Shown here: one piece after another, positions 18,910-34,084 of the stretch
How positions within the stretch are numbered: position 1 is the stretch's first letter
Layout of the letters: each line of letters opens with the position of its first letter
From: Enterobacter cloacae complex sp. R_G8
GTDB lineage: Bacteria; Pseudomonadota; Gammaproteobacteria; Enterobacterales; Enterobacteriaceae
Assembly (NCBI RefSeq): GCF_024599795.1
Contig: NZ_CP102246.1
Coordinates: forward strand, 682,001 to 746,000
Length of the DNA: 64,000 bases
Reading direction: 5' to 3'
Program-made: the position numbers and the translations under genes
The notes under the pieces: generated by a model
The model's input: only the letters and a program-made list of their open reading frames with translations
What the model was told of the DNA's origin: nothing
The model's database searches: none

Positions 18910-18947
18910 TTATCAACCGCTATCCGAAAAAGAATTGCGGTTGATAA
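18910..18947. repeat. 11-bp perfect inverted repeat downstream of msrQ
   Basis: TTATCAACCGC (18910-18920) and GCGGTTGATAA (18937-18947) flank a 16-base loop, 33 bases past the msrQ stop. It may end the msrPQ transcript; no strong T-run follows. Confidence 0.55.
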
Positions 18948-18979
18948 GTAATCTGCGGGAAAACGCACAGTTTCGCGAA

Positions 18980-19579
18980 CTATCGCAACCACTGGCGGAA
19001 CTTCTTGTAACGCCATGCTAAAAGCGCCAAAGCCAGCAGCGCGTAGATGACGGGTTGCGGCGAGAGGATCTTCACGGACCACAGATAATGAATGGGGGCG
19101 AGGATCGCCACAAGATAGACGAAGTTATGCAGCAACTGCCAGCGCTTACCCAGTTTTCGCTGCGCATATTGCGTGGAAGTCAGCGCTAACGCCAGTAACA
19201 CCAGCCAGCTGACAATGCCCAGCGTCAGATAAGGACGCGTGACCAGTTCGCGGCCCAGCAGTGTCAGGTTGTTAATCCCCAGTTCCAGCAGCGCGTAGCT
19301 GGTCAGGTGCAACGTGGCCCAGGCAAAACACCATAGCCCTAAAAGTCGACGTGTGCGTATCAATAATGGCTGTTTAGCGTAGCGTGCCAGCGGCGAAACC
19401 AGCAAGGTCGCCAGTAAAAATTTCAGAGCCATCCGACCGGTAAAGTGCTGGATATCTTTAGCCGGATCGGCACTAAAAAGCCCCTGGCTGGCGGCCCAGA
19501 ACAACCAGATAAAAGGGAGTAACCCGGCTAAATGCAGCAGCACTTTCAGCCAGGTTACCTGTTTTGCCGTTAAACGCAC
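18980..19579 (-). CDS. msrQ: Haem-binding membrane subunit MsrQ
   Basis: Inner-membrane b-type haem protein that passes quinone-derived electrons to MsrP for repair of oxidised methionines in periplasmic proteins (199 aa). It has about six hydrophobic helices, and histidines in [38 protein letters not shown] and [19 protein letters not shown] serve as haem ligands. The start codon is GTG, directly abutting the TGA of msrP with no gap, so the two are translationally coupled. This is the FRD (ferric reductase-like) family. Confidence 0.95.
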   Translation of the reverse strand: MRLTAKQVTWLKVLLHLAGLLPFIWLFWAASQGLFSADPAKDIQHFTGRMALKFLLATLLVSPLARYAKQPLLIRTRRLLGLWCFAWATLHLTSYALLELGINNLTLLGRELVTRPYLTLGIVSWLVLLALALTSTQYAQRKLGKRWQLLHNFVYLVAILAPIHYLWSVKILSPQPVIYALLALALLAWRYKKFRQWLR

Positions 19580-20581
19580 TCAGAAGTTCTCCCGTAAATT
19601 AAGCCCACGGTAGAGCGACGCCACTTCATCCGCATAGCCGTTAAAGAGCAATGTGGGCTGACGCTTCACATCCAGCGCACCGCCGGAACCGATAAAACGT
19701 TCCGTCGCCTGGGACCAGCGGGGGTGATCGACATGCGGGTTCACGTTGGCGAAGAAACCGTATTCGTCCGGCGCGGCCAGATTCCATGTCGTGGGCGGAC
19801 GCTCGCGGGTGAGCTTAATACTGACGATAGATTTAATGCCTTTGAAGCCATATTTCCACGGCACGGTTAAGCGGATGGGGGCGCCATTCTGCGGCGGCAA
19901 CGCTTTACCGTAAACACCGACGGTCAGCAGGGTAAGAGGATGCATGGCTTCGTCAAGGCGTAATCCTTCTACATAAGGATATGCAAGCCCACCGCCGATG
20001 AACCGGTCCTTCTGGCCTGGCATCTCGTCCGGGGCGTAACGCGTCTGGAATGCGACATATTTCGCATTGCTGGTGGGTTCAACCATCGCCAGCAGTTTAT
20101 GCAGCGGAAAACCGACCCACGGTACCACCATCGACCAGGCTTCCACGCAGCGCATACGATAGATGCGTTCCTCTAACGGGAAACGGGTGGTGAGATCGTG
20201 GTGATCCAGCGTTAAGGGTTTTGCCACTTCACCGTCAATTTTCAACGTCCACGGATCGGTTTTCATGCTGCCGGCATTGGCCGCAGGATCGGCTTTATCA
20301 AGCCCAAATTCGTAGAAGTTGTTATAGCCAGTGACTTTATCTTCCGGCGTGAGCGTCAGTTTGTTTTGCCACTCGGCAGGTTTCGTAAAGGTGAGTGGGG
20401 CACCGGAAGGGGCTTTTGGCCGATCGTTGCCTTTAAACCAGTCGAGCAAATCGGCGTGAGCCGCAGGGGTAAGCGTCAACGCGGTGGCACTGATGCCAAG
20501 CATTTTCAGGATCTGGCGGCGCTGTAACATAAAGACAGATTCGGACGTTACGTCGGCTTCCGTCAGTTTTCGGGTTTTCAT
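19580..20581 (-). CDS. msrP: Periplasmic methionine sulfoxide reductase catalytic subunit MsrP
   Basis: Molybdopterin enzyme that reduces methionine sulfoxide in folded periplasmic proteins (333 aa). The N-terminus has a twin-arginine signal ([20 protein letters not shown], then AHA), indicating folded export by Tat. The molybdenum-ligand cysteine is in [15 protein letters not shown], and the cofactor domain has [17 protein letters not shown] chose ATG 20581, five bases after GGAGG, over an upstream in-frame ATG. It is followed without gap by msrQ. Confidence 0.96.
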   Translation of the reverse strand: MKTRKLTEADVTSESVFMLQRRQILKMLGISATALTLTPAAHADLLDWFKGNDRPKAPSGAPLTFTKPAEWQNKLTLTPEDKVTGYNNFYEFGLDKADPAANAGSMKTDPWTLKIDGEVAKPLTLDHHDLTTRFPLEERIYRMRCVEAWSMVVPWVGFPLHKLLAMVEPTSNAKYVAFQTRYAPDEMPGQKDRFIGGGLAYPYVEGLRLDEAMHPLTLLTVGVYGKALPPQNGAPIRLTVPWKYGFKGIKSIVSIKLTRERPPTTWNLAAPDEYGFFANVNPHVDHPRWSQATERFIGSGGALDVKRQPTLLFNGYADEVASLYRGLNLRENF

Positions 20582-20658
20582 GGCATCCTCCGTCATGCGT
20601 TTTTCTAAGCATGACGGAGGAGAAGGATTAGCGCGAATATGTCACGAAAATTTGAAGA

Positions 20659-21633
20659 TTAGGCAATTTTCACCAGCGCACGGCCGTGGAACTGGTTATC
20701 CATGATCTTACTGGCATAGTCCGGGGCCTGGCTGAGGGTGATTTCGGTTGCGCTCTGCGTGAAGAAGGACTCCGGCAGGTCACGCACCAGACGCTCCCAG
20801 GCTTCTGCACGACGGGCCGCCGGGGTCATGACGGAATCCACACCCTGCAGACGCACGTTACGCAGGATAAAGGGCATCACGGTGGTGGGCAGGGCAAAAC
20901 CGCCCGCCAGACCGCAGGCCGCCACGCAGCCACCGTAGTTCATCTGCGCCAGCACTTTTGCCAGCACTTTGTCACCGACGGTATCAACCGCACCGGCCCA
21001 GACCTGTTTTTCCAGCGGACGGGTTTCGGCGAACTCATCGCGGCCAAGAATGCGGCTGGCGCCAAGCTGACGCAGGTAGTCATGGGTGCTTTCGCGCCCA
21101 GAAACCGCGACGACCTGATACCCGAGTTTATGCAGAAGCGTCACTGCTGTACTGCCAACACCACCGCTGGCGCCAGTCACGACAATCTCACCCGACTCAG
21201 GACGGATACCGGCATCTTCCAGCGCCATGACGCACAGCATGGCGGTAAAGCCTGCTGTGCCGATAATCATCGCTTTGCGGCCATCCAGCCCTGCTGGCAT
21301 AGGCACCAGCCAGTCGCCCTTCACCCGCGCCTGCGTTGCCAGCCCGCCCCAGTGGTTTTCACCCACTCCCCAACCGGTGAGCAGCACCTGCTGGCCTGCA
21401 TGGAAGCGAGGATCTTCGCTGGTATGAACATGGCCCGCAAAATCAATCCCCGGCACCATCGGGAAATTTCGGATGATTTTACCTTTGCCGGTGATGGCCA
21501 GCGCATCCTTGTAATTCAGACTGGACCAGTCGATGTCGACGGTGACGTCGCCTTCGGGCAGTCGGCTCTCTTCAAGGGCTTGCACCGAGGCAATGGTTTT
21601 GCCGTCCTGCTGTTCTAAGATCAAAGCCTGCAT
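20659..21633 (-). CDS. acuI: Acrylyl-CoA reductase AcuI (YhdH)
   Basis: NADPH-dependent medium-chain reductase converting acrylyl-CoA to propionyl-CoA, protecting against reactive acrylyl-CoA (324 aa). The N-terminal catalytic half includes WSSLNYKDALAITGKGKIIR and PGIDFAGHV; the Rossmann half has VVTGASGGVGSTAVTLLHKL with its glycine motif. No zinc-binding cysteine cluster is present, as expected for the YhdH/AcuI group. It lies 77 bases upstream of msrP on the same strand and is divergent from csrD. Confidence 0.94.
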   Translation of the reverse strand: MQALILEQQDGKTIASVQALEESRLPEGDVTVDIDWSSLNYKDALAITGKGKIIRNFPMVPGIDFAGHVHTSEDPRFHAGQQVLLTGWGVGENHWGGLATQARVKGDWLVPMPAGLDGRKAMIIGTAGFTAMLCVMALEDAGIRPESGEIVVTGASGGVGSTAVTLLHKLGYQVVAVSGRESTHDYLRQLGASRILGRDEFAETRPLEKQVWAGAVDTVGDKVLAKVLAQMNYGGCVAACGLAGGFALPTTVMPFILRNVRLQGVDSVMTPAARRAEAWERLVRDLPESFFTQSATEITLSQAPDYASKIMDNQFHGRALVKIA

Positions 21634-21815
21634 ACAGGATCCTCACTATTCTGATGATTGGAAAATTCGTTCTGAAGACTATACTCGCTCAGTGAAACGC
21701 TATGCCGATTTAACGCAATAAATTGCCAGATACACCAGGTTTGGTAGTATGCCGCATTTGAAATGCAAGTTAGCGCTTACTCGCTACCCCATCAACCCAC
21801 GGAGTAATCTCAAGG

Positions 21816-23756
21816 ATGCGATTAACGACGAAGTTCTCAGCTTTTATCACCTTGCTGACGGGGTTAACCATTTTTGTCACGCTGCTTGGCTGCTCCCTGA
21901 GCTTTTATAACGCCATTCAGGACAAGCTGGTCAACCGGGTTGAATCTGTTGCGTCGGTTATCGATACGCGTTTGATTACCACTCCGCTTCCGGAACTCTC
22001 CCGCGAGCTGGATGAGTTAATGGTACCTGTTGATATTGTGCAGGTAGACATCACCCAGGGAAAGCATCAGGTTTTGAGCCATCAGCGCCAGGGAAGTTAT
22101 CGTCCCGCGGGCGTTGTCAGCCAGTATCGGGAAGTGAAAGTCCATTCGCTTAAAAATCCGGGGATGACGATACGCATGGTCTACCTCGATCCCATGGCCA
22201 GCTACTTCCGCTCAATGATGACCACCGCGCCGCTTACCGTCGCCGTCGCCTTTATTGTAGTGCTGATATTTCTTGCGGTTCGCTGGCTACGCCGCCAGCT
22301 CTCCGGTCAGGAGTTACTGGAAACCCGATCCGTGCGGATACTTAACGGGGAGCGCGGTCCGCAGGTGCGCGGGTCGGTGTATGAGTGGCCGTCCAGCACC
22401 AGCAGCGCGCTGGATACCTTGCTTTCTGAAATCCAGTTCGCCAGCGACCAGCGCAGCCGCATGGATACGCTGATCCGTTCCTATGCCGCGCAAGATAACA
22501 AAACCGGTCTTAACAACCGTCTGTTCTTTGATAATCAGCTGGCCACGCTGCTGGACGATCCGGAAAAGGTCGGAACGCATGGAGTGGTCATGATGATCCG
22601 CCTTCCCGATTTTGATCTCCTGCGCGATACCTGGGGACGGCGTGTGGCGGAAGAGAACCTCTTTACGCTGATTAATTTGCTCTCGACCTTTATTATGCGC
22701 TACCCCGGTGCACTGCTGGCGCGTTATCACCGCAGCGACTTTGCGGTACTGTTACCCCATCGCACGCTGAAGGAGTCAGAGAGCATCGCCAGTCAGTTGC
22801 TGAAGGCGGTGGATGCGCTACCGCAAAGTAAAATGCTCGACCGGGACGATATGGTACATATGGGCATCTGCGCCTGGCGCGGTGGGCAGTCGACAGAACA
22901 GGTCATGGAACACGCGGAAGCGGCAACCCGCAACGCCGTATTGCAAGGGGCGAACGGTTGGGCGGTGTATGATGATTCCCTGCCGGAAAAAGGGCGCGGC
23001 AATGTGCGCTGGCGGACACTGATTGAGCAAATGTTGAGCCGCGGCGGACCCCGTCTTTATCAAAAACCGGCGGTCATGAAAAACGGCCATGTCCATCACC
23101 GGGAGTTGATGTGCCGTATTTTCGACGGGACGGAAGAGGTTATTTCGGCTGAATATCTGCCGATGATCCTGCAATTTGGACTCTCCGAAGAGTATGACCG
23201 TCAGCAAATTAGCCGACTGATTCCGTTTTTATCGTTCTGGCCTGAAGAAAACCTGGCGTTGCAGGTGACCGTCGAGTCGTTAATACGCCCGCGTTTCCAG
23301 CGCTGGCTTCGCGATACATTAATGCAATGCGAAAAATCGCAACGTAAACACATTATTTTTGAACTTGCTGAGGCGGATGTTGGTCAACACATCAGCCGGT
23401 TACGTCCGGTGGTACGTTTGATCAATGCGCTCGGCGCGCGTGTGGCGGTGACACAGGCGGGCCTGACGCTGGTCAGTACCAGCTGGATCAAGGAGCTGGA
23501 TGTGGAATTATTAAAGCTACATCCGGGGCTGGTCAGGAATATTGAAAAGCGCACGGAAAACCAGCTGCTGGTGCAGAGTCTGGTGGAAGCGTGCAAGGGA
23601 ACGCGAACACAAGTATTTGCTACGGGCGTACGCTCCAGAGGCGAATGGCAGATGTTGACGGAGCGCGGTGTCATGGGCGGTCAGGGTGATTTTTTTGCCG
23701 CCTCTCAGCCGCTGGACACCAATGTGAAAAAATATTTGCAAAGATACTCGGTTTGA
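21816..23756 (+). CDS. csrD: RNase E specificity factor CsrD
   Basis: Membrane protein directing the small RNAs CsrB and CsrC to RNase E decay (646 aa, the same length as E. coli). Two membrane helices (about residues 10-32 and 137-157) flank a periplasmic segment. A HAMP-like segment, a GGDEF-type domain and an EAL-type domain follow. Both are degenerate: HRSDF stands in place of GGDEF, and ELM replaces EAL in HHRELMCRIFDG. The protein therefore should neither make nor cleave cyclic-di-GMP, in line with the family. Promoters lie in the 182-base gap to acuI. Confidence 0.95.
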   Translation: MRLTTKFSAFITLLTGLTIFVTLLGCSLSFYNAIQDKLVNRVESVASVIDTRLITTPLPELSRELDELMVPVDIVQVDITQGKHQVLSHQRQGSYRPAGVVSQYREVKVHSLKNPGMTIRMVYLDPMASYFRSMMTTAPLTVAVAFIVVLIFLAVRWLRRQLSGQELLETRSVRILNGERGPQVRGSVYEWPSSTSSALDTLLSEIQFASDQRSRMDTLIRSYAAQDNKTGLNNRLFFDNQLATLLDDPEKVGTHGVVMMIRLPDFDLLRDTWGRRVAEENLFTLINLLSTFIMRYPGALLARYHRSDFAVLLPHRTLKESESIASQLLKAVDALPQSKMLDRDDMVHMGICAWRGGQSTEQVMEHAEAATRNAVLQGANGWAVYDDSLPEKGRGNVRWRTLIEQMLSRGGPRLYQKPAVMKNGHVHHRELMCRIFDGTEEVISAEYLPMILQFGLSEEYDRQQISRLIPFLSFWPEENLALQVTVESLIRPRFQRWLRDTLMQCEKSQRKHIIFELAEADVGQHISRLRPVVRLINALGARVAVTQAGLTLVSTSWIKELDVELLKLHPGLVRNIEKRTENQLLVQSLVEACKGTRTQVFATGVRSRGEWQMLTERGVMGGQGDFFAASQPLDTNVKKYLQRYSV

Positions 23757-23903
23757 CCTGCCGTTTACGCTGTTTTCACGTAGAATATCGCGCCTGTAGC
23801 TTTGAGTATGACGAGCAAAAAGCCAGTGAACGACCTTTTGCGGGTTACAAATGAAAGTGAGGAACGCTACTGTGTACTCAGCCCTGAGGGAGTCAGGGGA
23901 TGA

Positions 23904-25082
<1,179 letters not shown>

Positions 25083-25090
25083 TCATTGTG

Positions 25091-25119
25091 AAAGGGTAGC
25101 GAATCGCTACCCTTTCTCT
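25091..25119 (+). terminator. Hairpin between mreB and mreC
   Basis: AAAGGGTAGCGA pairs with TCGCTACCCTTT around one base (in practice a five-base loop). It is followed by CTCTCTG rather than a solid T-run, so it is likely a leaky terminator lowering mreCD relative to mreB. Confidence 0.7.
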
Positions 25120-25143
25120 CTGACACGAGAATACGCATAGCCT

Positions 25144-26636
<1,493 letters not shown>

Positions 26637-26645
26637 AAGGTTTCC

Positions 26646-27239
26646 ATGACGTCTATATATCTTGCCTCCGGTTCTCCACGTCGTCAGGAGTTGCTCACAC
26701 AGCTGGGCATCTCTTTTGAACGTATCGTTACCGGCATCGAAGAAAAACGGGCTGAGGGTGAAAGCGCTCAGCAGTATGTCTCTCGCCTGGCGCGTGAGAA
26801 AGCGCAGGCTGGCGTAGCACGTGTGCCACGCGACCTGCCGGTGTTGGGGGCGGATACCATCGTTATCCTTAACGGTGAAGTGCTTGAGAAACCGCGCGAT
26901 GCTGAGCATGCGGCGCATATGCTGCACAAAATGTCCGGGCAAACGCATCAGGTGATGACCGCCGTGGCGCTGGCGGACAGCCAGCACGTGCTGGATTGCC
27001 TGGTCGTGACGGACGTCACCTTCAGAGTACTGACCAACGACGAGATCGCCGCGTATATTGCCAGCGGTGAACCGATGGATAAAGCAGGTGCATACGGTAT
27101 TCAAGGGCTGGGTGGCTGTTTTGTCAGGAAGATTAATGGCAGCTATCACGCCGTAGTCGGCTTACCGCTGGTGGAAACGTATGAGTTGCTGAGCAATTTT
27201 AACTCACTGCGTGAGGGAAGGGATAATTATGACGGCTGA
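26646..27239 (+). CDS. maf: Maf-type dTTP/UTP pyrophosphatase YhdE
   Basis: Nucleotide pyrophosphatase of the Maf family (197 aa), preferring dTTP and UTP, thought to limit misincorporation of modified nucleotides. The signature [14 protein letters not shown] is at residues about 8-21, the catalytic aspartate is in [20 protein letters not shown], and the [10 protein letters not shown] loop is near the C-terminus. It lies nine bases after mreD and overlaps the start of rng by 11 bases, so it is probably part of an mre-maf-rng transcript. Confidence 0.94.
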   Translation: MTSIYLASGSPRRQELLTQLGISFERIVTGIEEKRAEGESAQQYVSRLAREKAQAGVARVPRDLPVLGADTIVILNGEVLEKPRDAEHAAHMLHKMSGQTHQVMTAVALADSQHVLDCLVVTDVTFRVLTNDEIAAYIASGEPMDKAGAYGIQGLGGCFVRKINGSYHAVVGLPLVETYELLSNFNSLREGRDNYDG

Positions 27240-28698
27240 ATTGTTGGTAAACGTAACGCCATCGGAAACCCGTGTGGCCTACATTGATGGTGGCATTCTT
27301 CAGGAAATTCATATTGAGCGTGAAGCGCGACGCGGAATAGTAGGCAATATCTACAAAGGTCGTGTCAGCCGCGTACTGCCAGGTATGCAGGCGGCTTTTG
27401 TAGATATTGGACTGGATAAGGCGGCATTTTTACATGCCTCCGATATCATGCCGCATACCGAGTGTGTCGCTGGCGAAGAGCAGAAGCAGTTTGCCGTGCG
27501 CGACATTTCAGAGCTGGTGCGTCAGGGGCAGGATCTGATGGTGCAGGTGGTCAAAGATCCCCTTGGTACTAAGGGTGCCCGTCTGACAACCGACATCACG
27601 CTACCTTCCCGTTACCTGGTGTTTATGCCGGGCGCGTCGCACGTGGGGGTTTCCCAGCGTATTGAAAGCGAGAGCGAGCGTGAGCGTCTGAAGAAAGTGG
27701 TCAGCGCCTACTGCGACGAACAGGGCGGGTTTATCATCCGTACCGCCGCCGAAGGGGTCAGCGAAGAGGATCTGGCGTCCGATGCGGCTTATCTGAAGCG
27801 TGTCTGGACCAAGGTGATGGAGCGTAAAAAACGCAACCAGACCCGCTATCAGCTGTACGGTGAGCTGGCGCTTGCCCAGCGCGTCCTGCGCGATTTTGCT
27901 GATGCTCAGCTCGACCGAATCCGCGTGGACTCGCGTCTGACGTATGAAGCGCTGCTGGAATTTACCGCTGAGTACATTCCGGAGATGCCTGGCCTGCTCG
28001 AACATTACACCGGGCGTCAGCCAATCTTCGATCTCTATGATGTCGAAAATGAGATCCAGCGTGCGCTGGAGCGCAAGGTTGAACTGAAGTCCGGTGGTTA
28101 TCTGATCATCGATCAGACCGAAGCAATGACCACCGTGGATATCAACACCGGTGCGTTTGTCGGACATCGCAACCTGGATGACACCATCTTCAATACCAAC
28201 ATCGAAGCGACACAGGCGATTGCGCGCCAGCTTCGCCTGCGCAATCTGGGTGGCATTATCATTATCGACTTTATTGATATGAATAATGAAGACCATCGCC
28301 GTCGCGTGCTCCATTCGCTGGAGCAGGCGCTGAGTAAAGATCGCGTGAAAACCAGTATCAACGGCTTCTCACAGTTGGGGCTGGTGGAAATGACGCGTAA
28401 ACGGACCCGTGAAAGCGTGGAACATGTGCTGTGTAATGAGTGTCCAACCTGCCACGGACGCGGCACCGTAAAGACGGTGGAGACCGTCTGCTATGAGATC
28501 ATGCGTGAAATTGTCCGCGTTCATCATGCTTACGACTCCGATCGTTTTCTGGTCTATGCTTCCCCTGCGGTGGCTGAAGCACTGAAAGGCGAAGAGTCGC
28601 ACGCGCTGGCGGAAGTGGAAATCTTTGTCGGCAAACAGGTAAAAGTACAAATTGAGCCGCTCTATAACCAGGAGCAATTTGACGTCGTCATGATGTAA
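27229..28698 (+). CDS. rng: Ribonuclease G
   Basis: Single-strand-specific endoribonuclease that matures the 16S rRNA 5' end and turns over some mRNAs (489 aa). ATG 27229 gives the standard [20 protein letters not shown]. An S1 domain (about 35-120, with [20 protein letters not shown]) precedes the DNase I-like catalytic core. The metal aspartates are in [11 protein letters not shown] and IIIDFIDM, and the zinc-link cysteines in [11 protein letters not shown]. The gene overlaps maf by 11 bases. Confidence 0.97.
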   Translation: MTAELLVNVTPSETRVAYIDGGILQEIHIEREARRGIVGNIYKGRVSRVLPGMQAAFVDIGLDKAAFLHASDIMPHTECVAGEEQKQFAVRDISELVRQGQDLMVQVVKDPLGTKGARLTTDITLPSRYLVFMPGASHVGVSQRIESESERERLKKVVSAYCDEQGGFIIRTAAEGVSEEDLASDAAYLKRVWTKVMERKKRNQTRYQLYGELALAQRVLRDFADAQLDRIRVDSRLTYEALLEFTAEYIPEMPGLLEHYTGRQPIFDLYDVENEIQRALERKVELKSGGYLIIDQTEAMTTVDINTGAFVGHRNLDDTIFNTNIEATQAIARQLRLRNLGGIIIIDFIDMNNEDHRRRVLHSLEQALSKDRVKTSINGFSQLGLVEMTRKRTRESVEHVLCNECPTCHGRGTVKTVETVCYEIMREIVRVHHAYDSDRFLVYASPAVAEALKGEESHALAEVEIFVGKQVKVQIEPLYNQEQFDVVMM

Positions 28699-28740
28699 GA
28701 CGCAGTTCGCTGTGTGACCAAAGCTGACAAGGAGAGATGC

Positions 28741-31700
28741 GTGAGGCGATTGCCGGGGATTTTACTGCTTACAGGGGCAACGCTTGTCGTGATTGTCGCG
28801 TTGCTCGTGAGCGGGCTACGCCTCGTTTTGCCGCATCTGGACAGCTGGCGTCCACAAGTGCTGGCGAAGATCGAATCCGCCACTGGTGTGCCGGTTGACG
28901 TCAGTCAGGTCAGCGCCAGCTGGCAGAACTTTGGCCCAACGCTGGATGCCAGGGACATCAATGCCAGCCTGAAAGATGGCGGCTATCTGAAAATCAAACG
29001 CGTGACCCTGGCACTGGATGTCTGGCAAAGCCTGCTGCACATGCGCTGGCAGTTCCGCGACCTTACCTTTTATCAACTGCAGTTTTTGACCAACACGCCG
29101 ATCTCTGGCGGTGATAATAATCAACGTCTTGAAGCCAACCGCCTGAGCGATCTCTTTCTGCGTCAGTTCGATCATTTCGATCTGCGCGACTGTGAGGTGA
29201 GCTTTATTACCCTCTCCGGCCAGCGCGCCGAACTGAAGATCCCGCAGCTGACCTGGCTTAACGGCAAAGAGCGTCACCGTGCCGAGGGGCAGGTGAACCT
29301 CTCCAGCCTGAACGGCCAGCACGGGGTCATGCAGGTTCGTATGGATCTGCGTGACGACGACGGCTTGCTCAACAACGGCAAGGTGTGGCTACAGGCTGAC
29401 GACGTGGATGTGAAACCGTGGCTCGGTGACTGGTTACAGCAAAACATGCAGCTGGAAACGGCCCGTTTTAGCCTGGAAGGCTGGATGACCCTGACGAAAG
29501 GTGTGTTCGCCAGCGGCGATATCTGGCTGAAGCAGGGCGGCGCAAGCTGGCAAGGCGAAAGCAAGCAGCATCAACTCTCCGTGGATAACCTCACCGCACA
29601 TGTGACGAAAGAGAAAGGGGGCTGGCAGTTTGCCATCCCGGATACACGCATCACCATGGACGGCAAACCCTGGCCGCGCGGCGCGCTGACGCTGGCATGG
29701 ATGCCTGAGCAGGATGTCGGCGGCACGAATAATAAGCGTAGCGATGAGCTGCGTATCCGCGCCACGCATCTCGACCTGGCGGCCATTGAAGGGCTGCGCT
29801 CCATGGCGGCGAAACTCTCTCCGGATTTGGGTGACGTTTGGCTGGCGACGCAGCCAGGTGGGGAAATTGACGCCCTCGCGCTGGATATCCCGCTGCAGGC
29901 AACCGAGAAAACCCGTTTCCTGGCAACATGGAAAGATCTGGCCTGGAAACAGTGGAAACTGCTGCCGGGGGCTGAAAACTTCAGCGGTAAGCTGGAGGGC
30001 AGCGTTGAGAACGGCAGACTGACCGTTGAAATGCATGACGCCAGAATGCCTTACGAAACGGTCTTCAGGGCACCTCTGGAAATTGAAAAAGGCAACGCGG
30101 TGCTTAACTGGCTGCGCAACGATAAAGGCTTCCAGCTTGATGGCCGACATATTGATGTGAAAGCCAAAGCGGTTCATGCCCGCGGGGATTTCCGCTATTT
30201 AAAGCCTGAAGGTGAAGAGCCGTGGCTGGGTATTCTGGCGGGGATCAGCACCAGCGACGGTTCTCAGGCCTGGCGTTACTTCCCGGAAAACCTGATGGGT
30301 AAAGCGCTCGTGGATTACCTGAGCGGGGCGATCCAGGGTGGTCAGGCAGATAACGCCACGCTGGTCTATGGCGGTAACCCGCATCTTTTCCCGTACAAAC
30401 ATAACGAAGGTCAGTTCCAGGTGCTGGTGCCGTTGCATAACGCCACCTTTGCGTTCCAGCCGGGCTGGCCTGCCCTGAAAAACCTCGATATCGAGCTTAA
30501 TTTTCTCAATGACGGGTTGTGGATGAAGTCAGACAGCGTCGCGCTGGGCGGTGTGACGGCTACCAACCTGACGGCAAATATCCCCGATTACTCAAAAGAG
30601 AAACTGCTGATTGATGCCGATATCAACGGGCCAGGCAAGGCGGTCGGCCCCTATTTTGACGAGACGCCGCTGAAAGCCTCGCTGGCGGCCACGCTTGAGC
30701 AGCTCCAGCTTGATGGCGATGTGAATGCTCGCTTACATCTGGATATCCCGCTGGACGGCGAAATGACCACCGCCAAAGGCGACGTCCGTCTGAATAATAA
30801 CAGCCTGTATATCAAGCCCCTGGAAAGTACGCTCAAGAACCTCAGCGGGCAGTTCAGCTTTGTGAATGGCAACCTGAAGAGTGAGCCGCTCACAGCCCGC
30901 TGGTTCAATCAGCCTGTGAATATTGACTTCTCGACCACCGAAGGCGAGAAGGCCTATCAGGTGGCCGTCAACCTGGATGGCAACTGGCAACCGTCGCAGA
31001 TGGACATGCTGCCGAAACCCATTCAGGAGTCGGTTGGGGGGGCTGCCGCCTGGAAAGGGAAGGTTGATATAGAACTGCCCTACCATGCCAGTGCGCATTA
31101 TAAGGTCGACCTTACCGGTGACCTGAAAAATCTCAGCAGTCAGTTGCCTGCACCGCTGGATAAACAGGCCGGACAGGCATTGCCGGTGAAGCTTAACGTC
31201 GACGGTAACCTGAACAGTTTCGAACTGACCGGCAGCGCGGGTGGCACAAACCACTTTAACAGCCGCTGGTTGCTCAACCGCAAGCTGACGCTGGACAAAG
31301 CCATCTGGACGACGGACAGTCGAACCACGCCTCCGCTCCCGGATCACCAGGGCGTTGAGCTGAATCTCCCACCGCTGGATGGCGCGCAGTGGCTGGCACT
31401 GTTCCAGAAAGGCGTCGGGCAAAACGTGGATGAGGCTGCGCAGTTCCCGCAGACCGTTACCGTGCGTACACCGTCGCTCACGCTGGGTGGGCAACAGTGG
31501 AACAACCTGAGTATCGTTTCTCAGCCGACGGCTAACGGCTCGAAAGTAGAGGCTCAGGGCAGGGAGATCAACGCCACTCTGACCATGCGCGATAACGCCC
31601 CGTGGCAGGCGGCCATCCGCTATCTCTACTACAACCCGGCAACGGCGGGCGGGAAAGATCAATCGACTCCGGCATCGCCGTTGAGTAACACTTCCCGCGT

Positions 31701-32541
31701 GGACTTCAGCGGCTGGCCGGATCTGCAACTGCGCTGCGCTGAGTGCTGGCTGTGGGGACAAAAATATGGCCGCATTGACGGTGACTTCGCGATTCAGGGC
31801 AACACGCTGAGCCTCACGGGCGGGCTGGTGGATACCGGCTTTGGTCGTCTGACGGCCGCGGGCGAGTGGGTGAATAACCCTGGCGAACAGCGCACCTCGC
31901 TGAAAGGCGACATTAAGGGCAACAAACTGGATGCGGCAGCCAATTTCTTTGGTATCAGTACACCGCTGCGCGGCTCGTCATTTGACGTCGATTACGATCT
32001 TCACTGGCGTGATGCGCCGTGGAAGCCGGATGAGGCCTCGCTTAACGGCATACTGAAAACCCGCTTCGGAAAAGGGGAAATTGCCGACGTGAGCACGGGA
32101 CGCGCCGGGCAGATCCTGCGTCTCCTGAGCTTTGATGCATTGCTGCGCAAGCTGCGCTTCGATTTCAGCGATACCTTCAGCGAAGGGTTCTACTACGATT
32201 CCATCCGCAGTACGGCGTGGATCAAGGACGGCGTTATGCATACGGACGACACGCTGGTGGACGGCCTGGAAGCGGATATCGCCATGAAGGGCTCGGTTAA
32301 CCTTGTGCGTCGCGAGCTGGATATGGAAGCCGTGGTGGCGCCGGAAATCTCCGCGAGCGTCGGGGTGGCAGCCGCCTTTGTGGTGAACCCGATTGTTGGG
32401 GCCGCGGTGTTTGCCGCCAGTAAAGTGCTGGGGCCGCTGTGGAGTAAGGTCTCTATTCTGCGCTACCGCATCACCGGTCCGGTGGATAAACCGCAGATTA
32501 ATGAAGTGCTGCGCCAGCCGCGCAAAGATGCACAGCAATGA
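28741..32541 (+). CDS. yhdP: AsmA-like envelope lipid transport protein YhdP
   Basis: Very large inner-membrane-anchored periplasmic protein (1266 aa) of the AsmA/TamB/YdbH group, implicated in phospholipid transport to the outer membrane. It begins VRRLPGILLLTGATLVVIVA, a single signal-anchor helix. A long beta-rich region of repeating chorein/AsmA-type strands follows, with a C-terminal AsmA segment around GRLLSFDALLRKLRFDFSD-like residues near 1140. GTG 28741 follows AAGGAGAG and gives exactly the E. coli length; an in-frame ATG lies 27 bases upstream. It is 42 bases after rng and upstream of tldD. Confidence 0.95.
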   Translation: MRRLPGILLLTGATLVVIVALLVSGLRLVLPHLDSWRPQVLAKIESATGVPVDVSQVSASWQNFGPTLDARDINASLKDGGYLKIKRVTLALDVWQSLLHMRWQFRDLTFYQLQFLTNTPISGGDNNQRLEANRLSDLFLRQFDHFDLRDCEVSFITLSGQRAELKIPQLTWLNGKERHRAEGQVNLSSLNGQHGVMQVRMDLRDDDGLLNNGKVWLQADDVDVKPWLGDWLQQNMQLETARFSLEGWMTLTKGVFASGDIWLKQGGASWQGESKQHQLSVDNLTAHVTKEKGGWQFAIPDTRITMDGKPWPRGALTLAWMPEQDVGGTNNKRSDELRIRATHLDLAAIEGLRSMAAKLSPDLGDVWLATQPGGEIDALALDIPLQATEKTRFLATWKDLAWKQWKLLPGAENFSGKLEGSVENGRLTVEMHDARMPYETVFRAPLEIEKGNAVLNWLRNDKGFQLDGRHIDVKAKAVHARGDFRYLKPEGEEPWLGILAGISTSDGSQAWRYFPENLMGKALVDYLSGAIQGGQADNATLVYGGNPHLFPYKHNEGQFQVLVPLHNATFAFQPGWPALKNLDIELNFLNDGLWMKSDSVALGGVTATNLTANIPDYSKEKLLIDADINGPGKAVGPYFDETPLKASLAATLEQLQLDGDVNARLHLDIPLDGEMTTAKGDVRLNNNSLYIKPLESTLKNLSGQFSFVNGNLKSEPLTARWFNQPVNIDFSTTEGEKAYQVAVNLDGNWQPSQMDMLPKPIQESVGGAAAWKGKVDIELPYHASAHYKVDLTGDLKNLSSQLPAPLDKQAGQALPVKLNVDGNLNSFELTGSAGGTNHFNSRWLLNRKLTLDKAIWTTDSRTTPPLPDHQGVELNLPPLDGAQWLALFQKGVGQNVDEAAQFPQTVTVRTPSLTLGGQQWNNLSIVSQPTANGSKVEAQGREINATLTMRDNAPWQAAIRYLYYNPATAGGKDQSTPASPLSNTSRVDFSGWPDLQLRCAECWLWGQKYGRIDGDFAIQGNTLSLTGGLVDTGFGRLTAAGEWVNNPGEQRTSLKGDIKGNKLDAAANFFGISTPLRGSSFDVDYDLHWRDAPWKPDEASLNGILKTRFGKGEIADVSTGRAGQILRLLSFDALLRKLRFDFSDTFSEGFYYDSIRSTAWIKDGVMHTDDTLVDGLEADIAMKGSVNLVRRELDMEAVVAPEISASVGVAAAFVVNPIVGAAVFAASKVLGPLWSKVSILRYRITGPVDKPQINEVLRQPRKDAQQ

Positions 32542-32577
32542 TTTGACGTGGGCAGGTAATTGCCTCACTCTCAATAA

Positions 32578-34071
<1,494 letters not shown>

Positions 34072-34084
34072 CCTGACGACCTGT

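Noticed and set aside
22700..23200. CsrD as an active diguanylate cyclase/phosphodiesterase
   Set aside because: The GGDEF site reads HRSDF and the EAL site reads ELM, so the catalytic residues are missing, as is known for this family.
30733..31761. 342-codon minus-strand frame
   Set aside because: It is antisense to yhdP, whose full-length frame and match to E. coli are clear.
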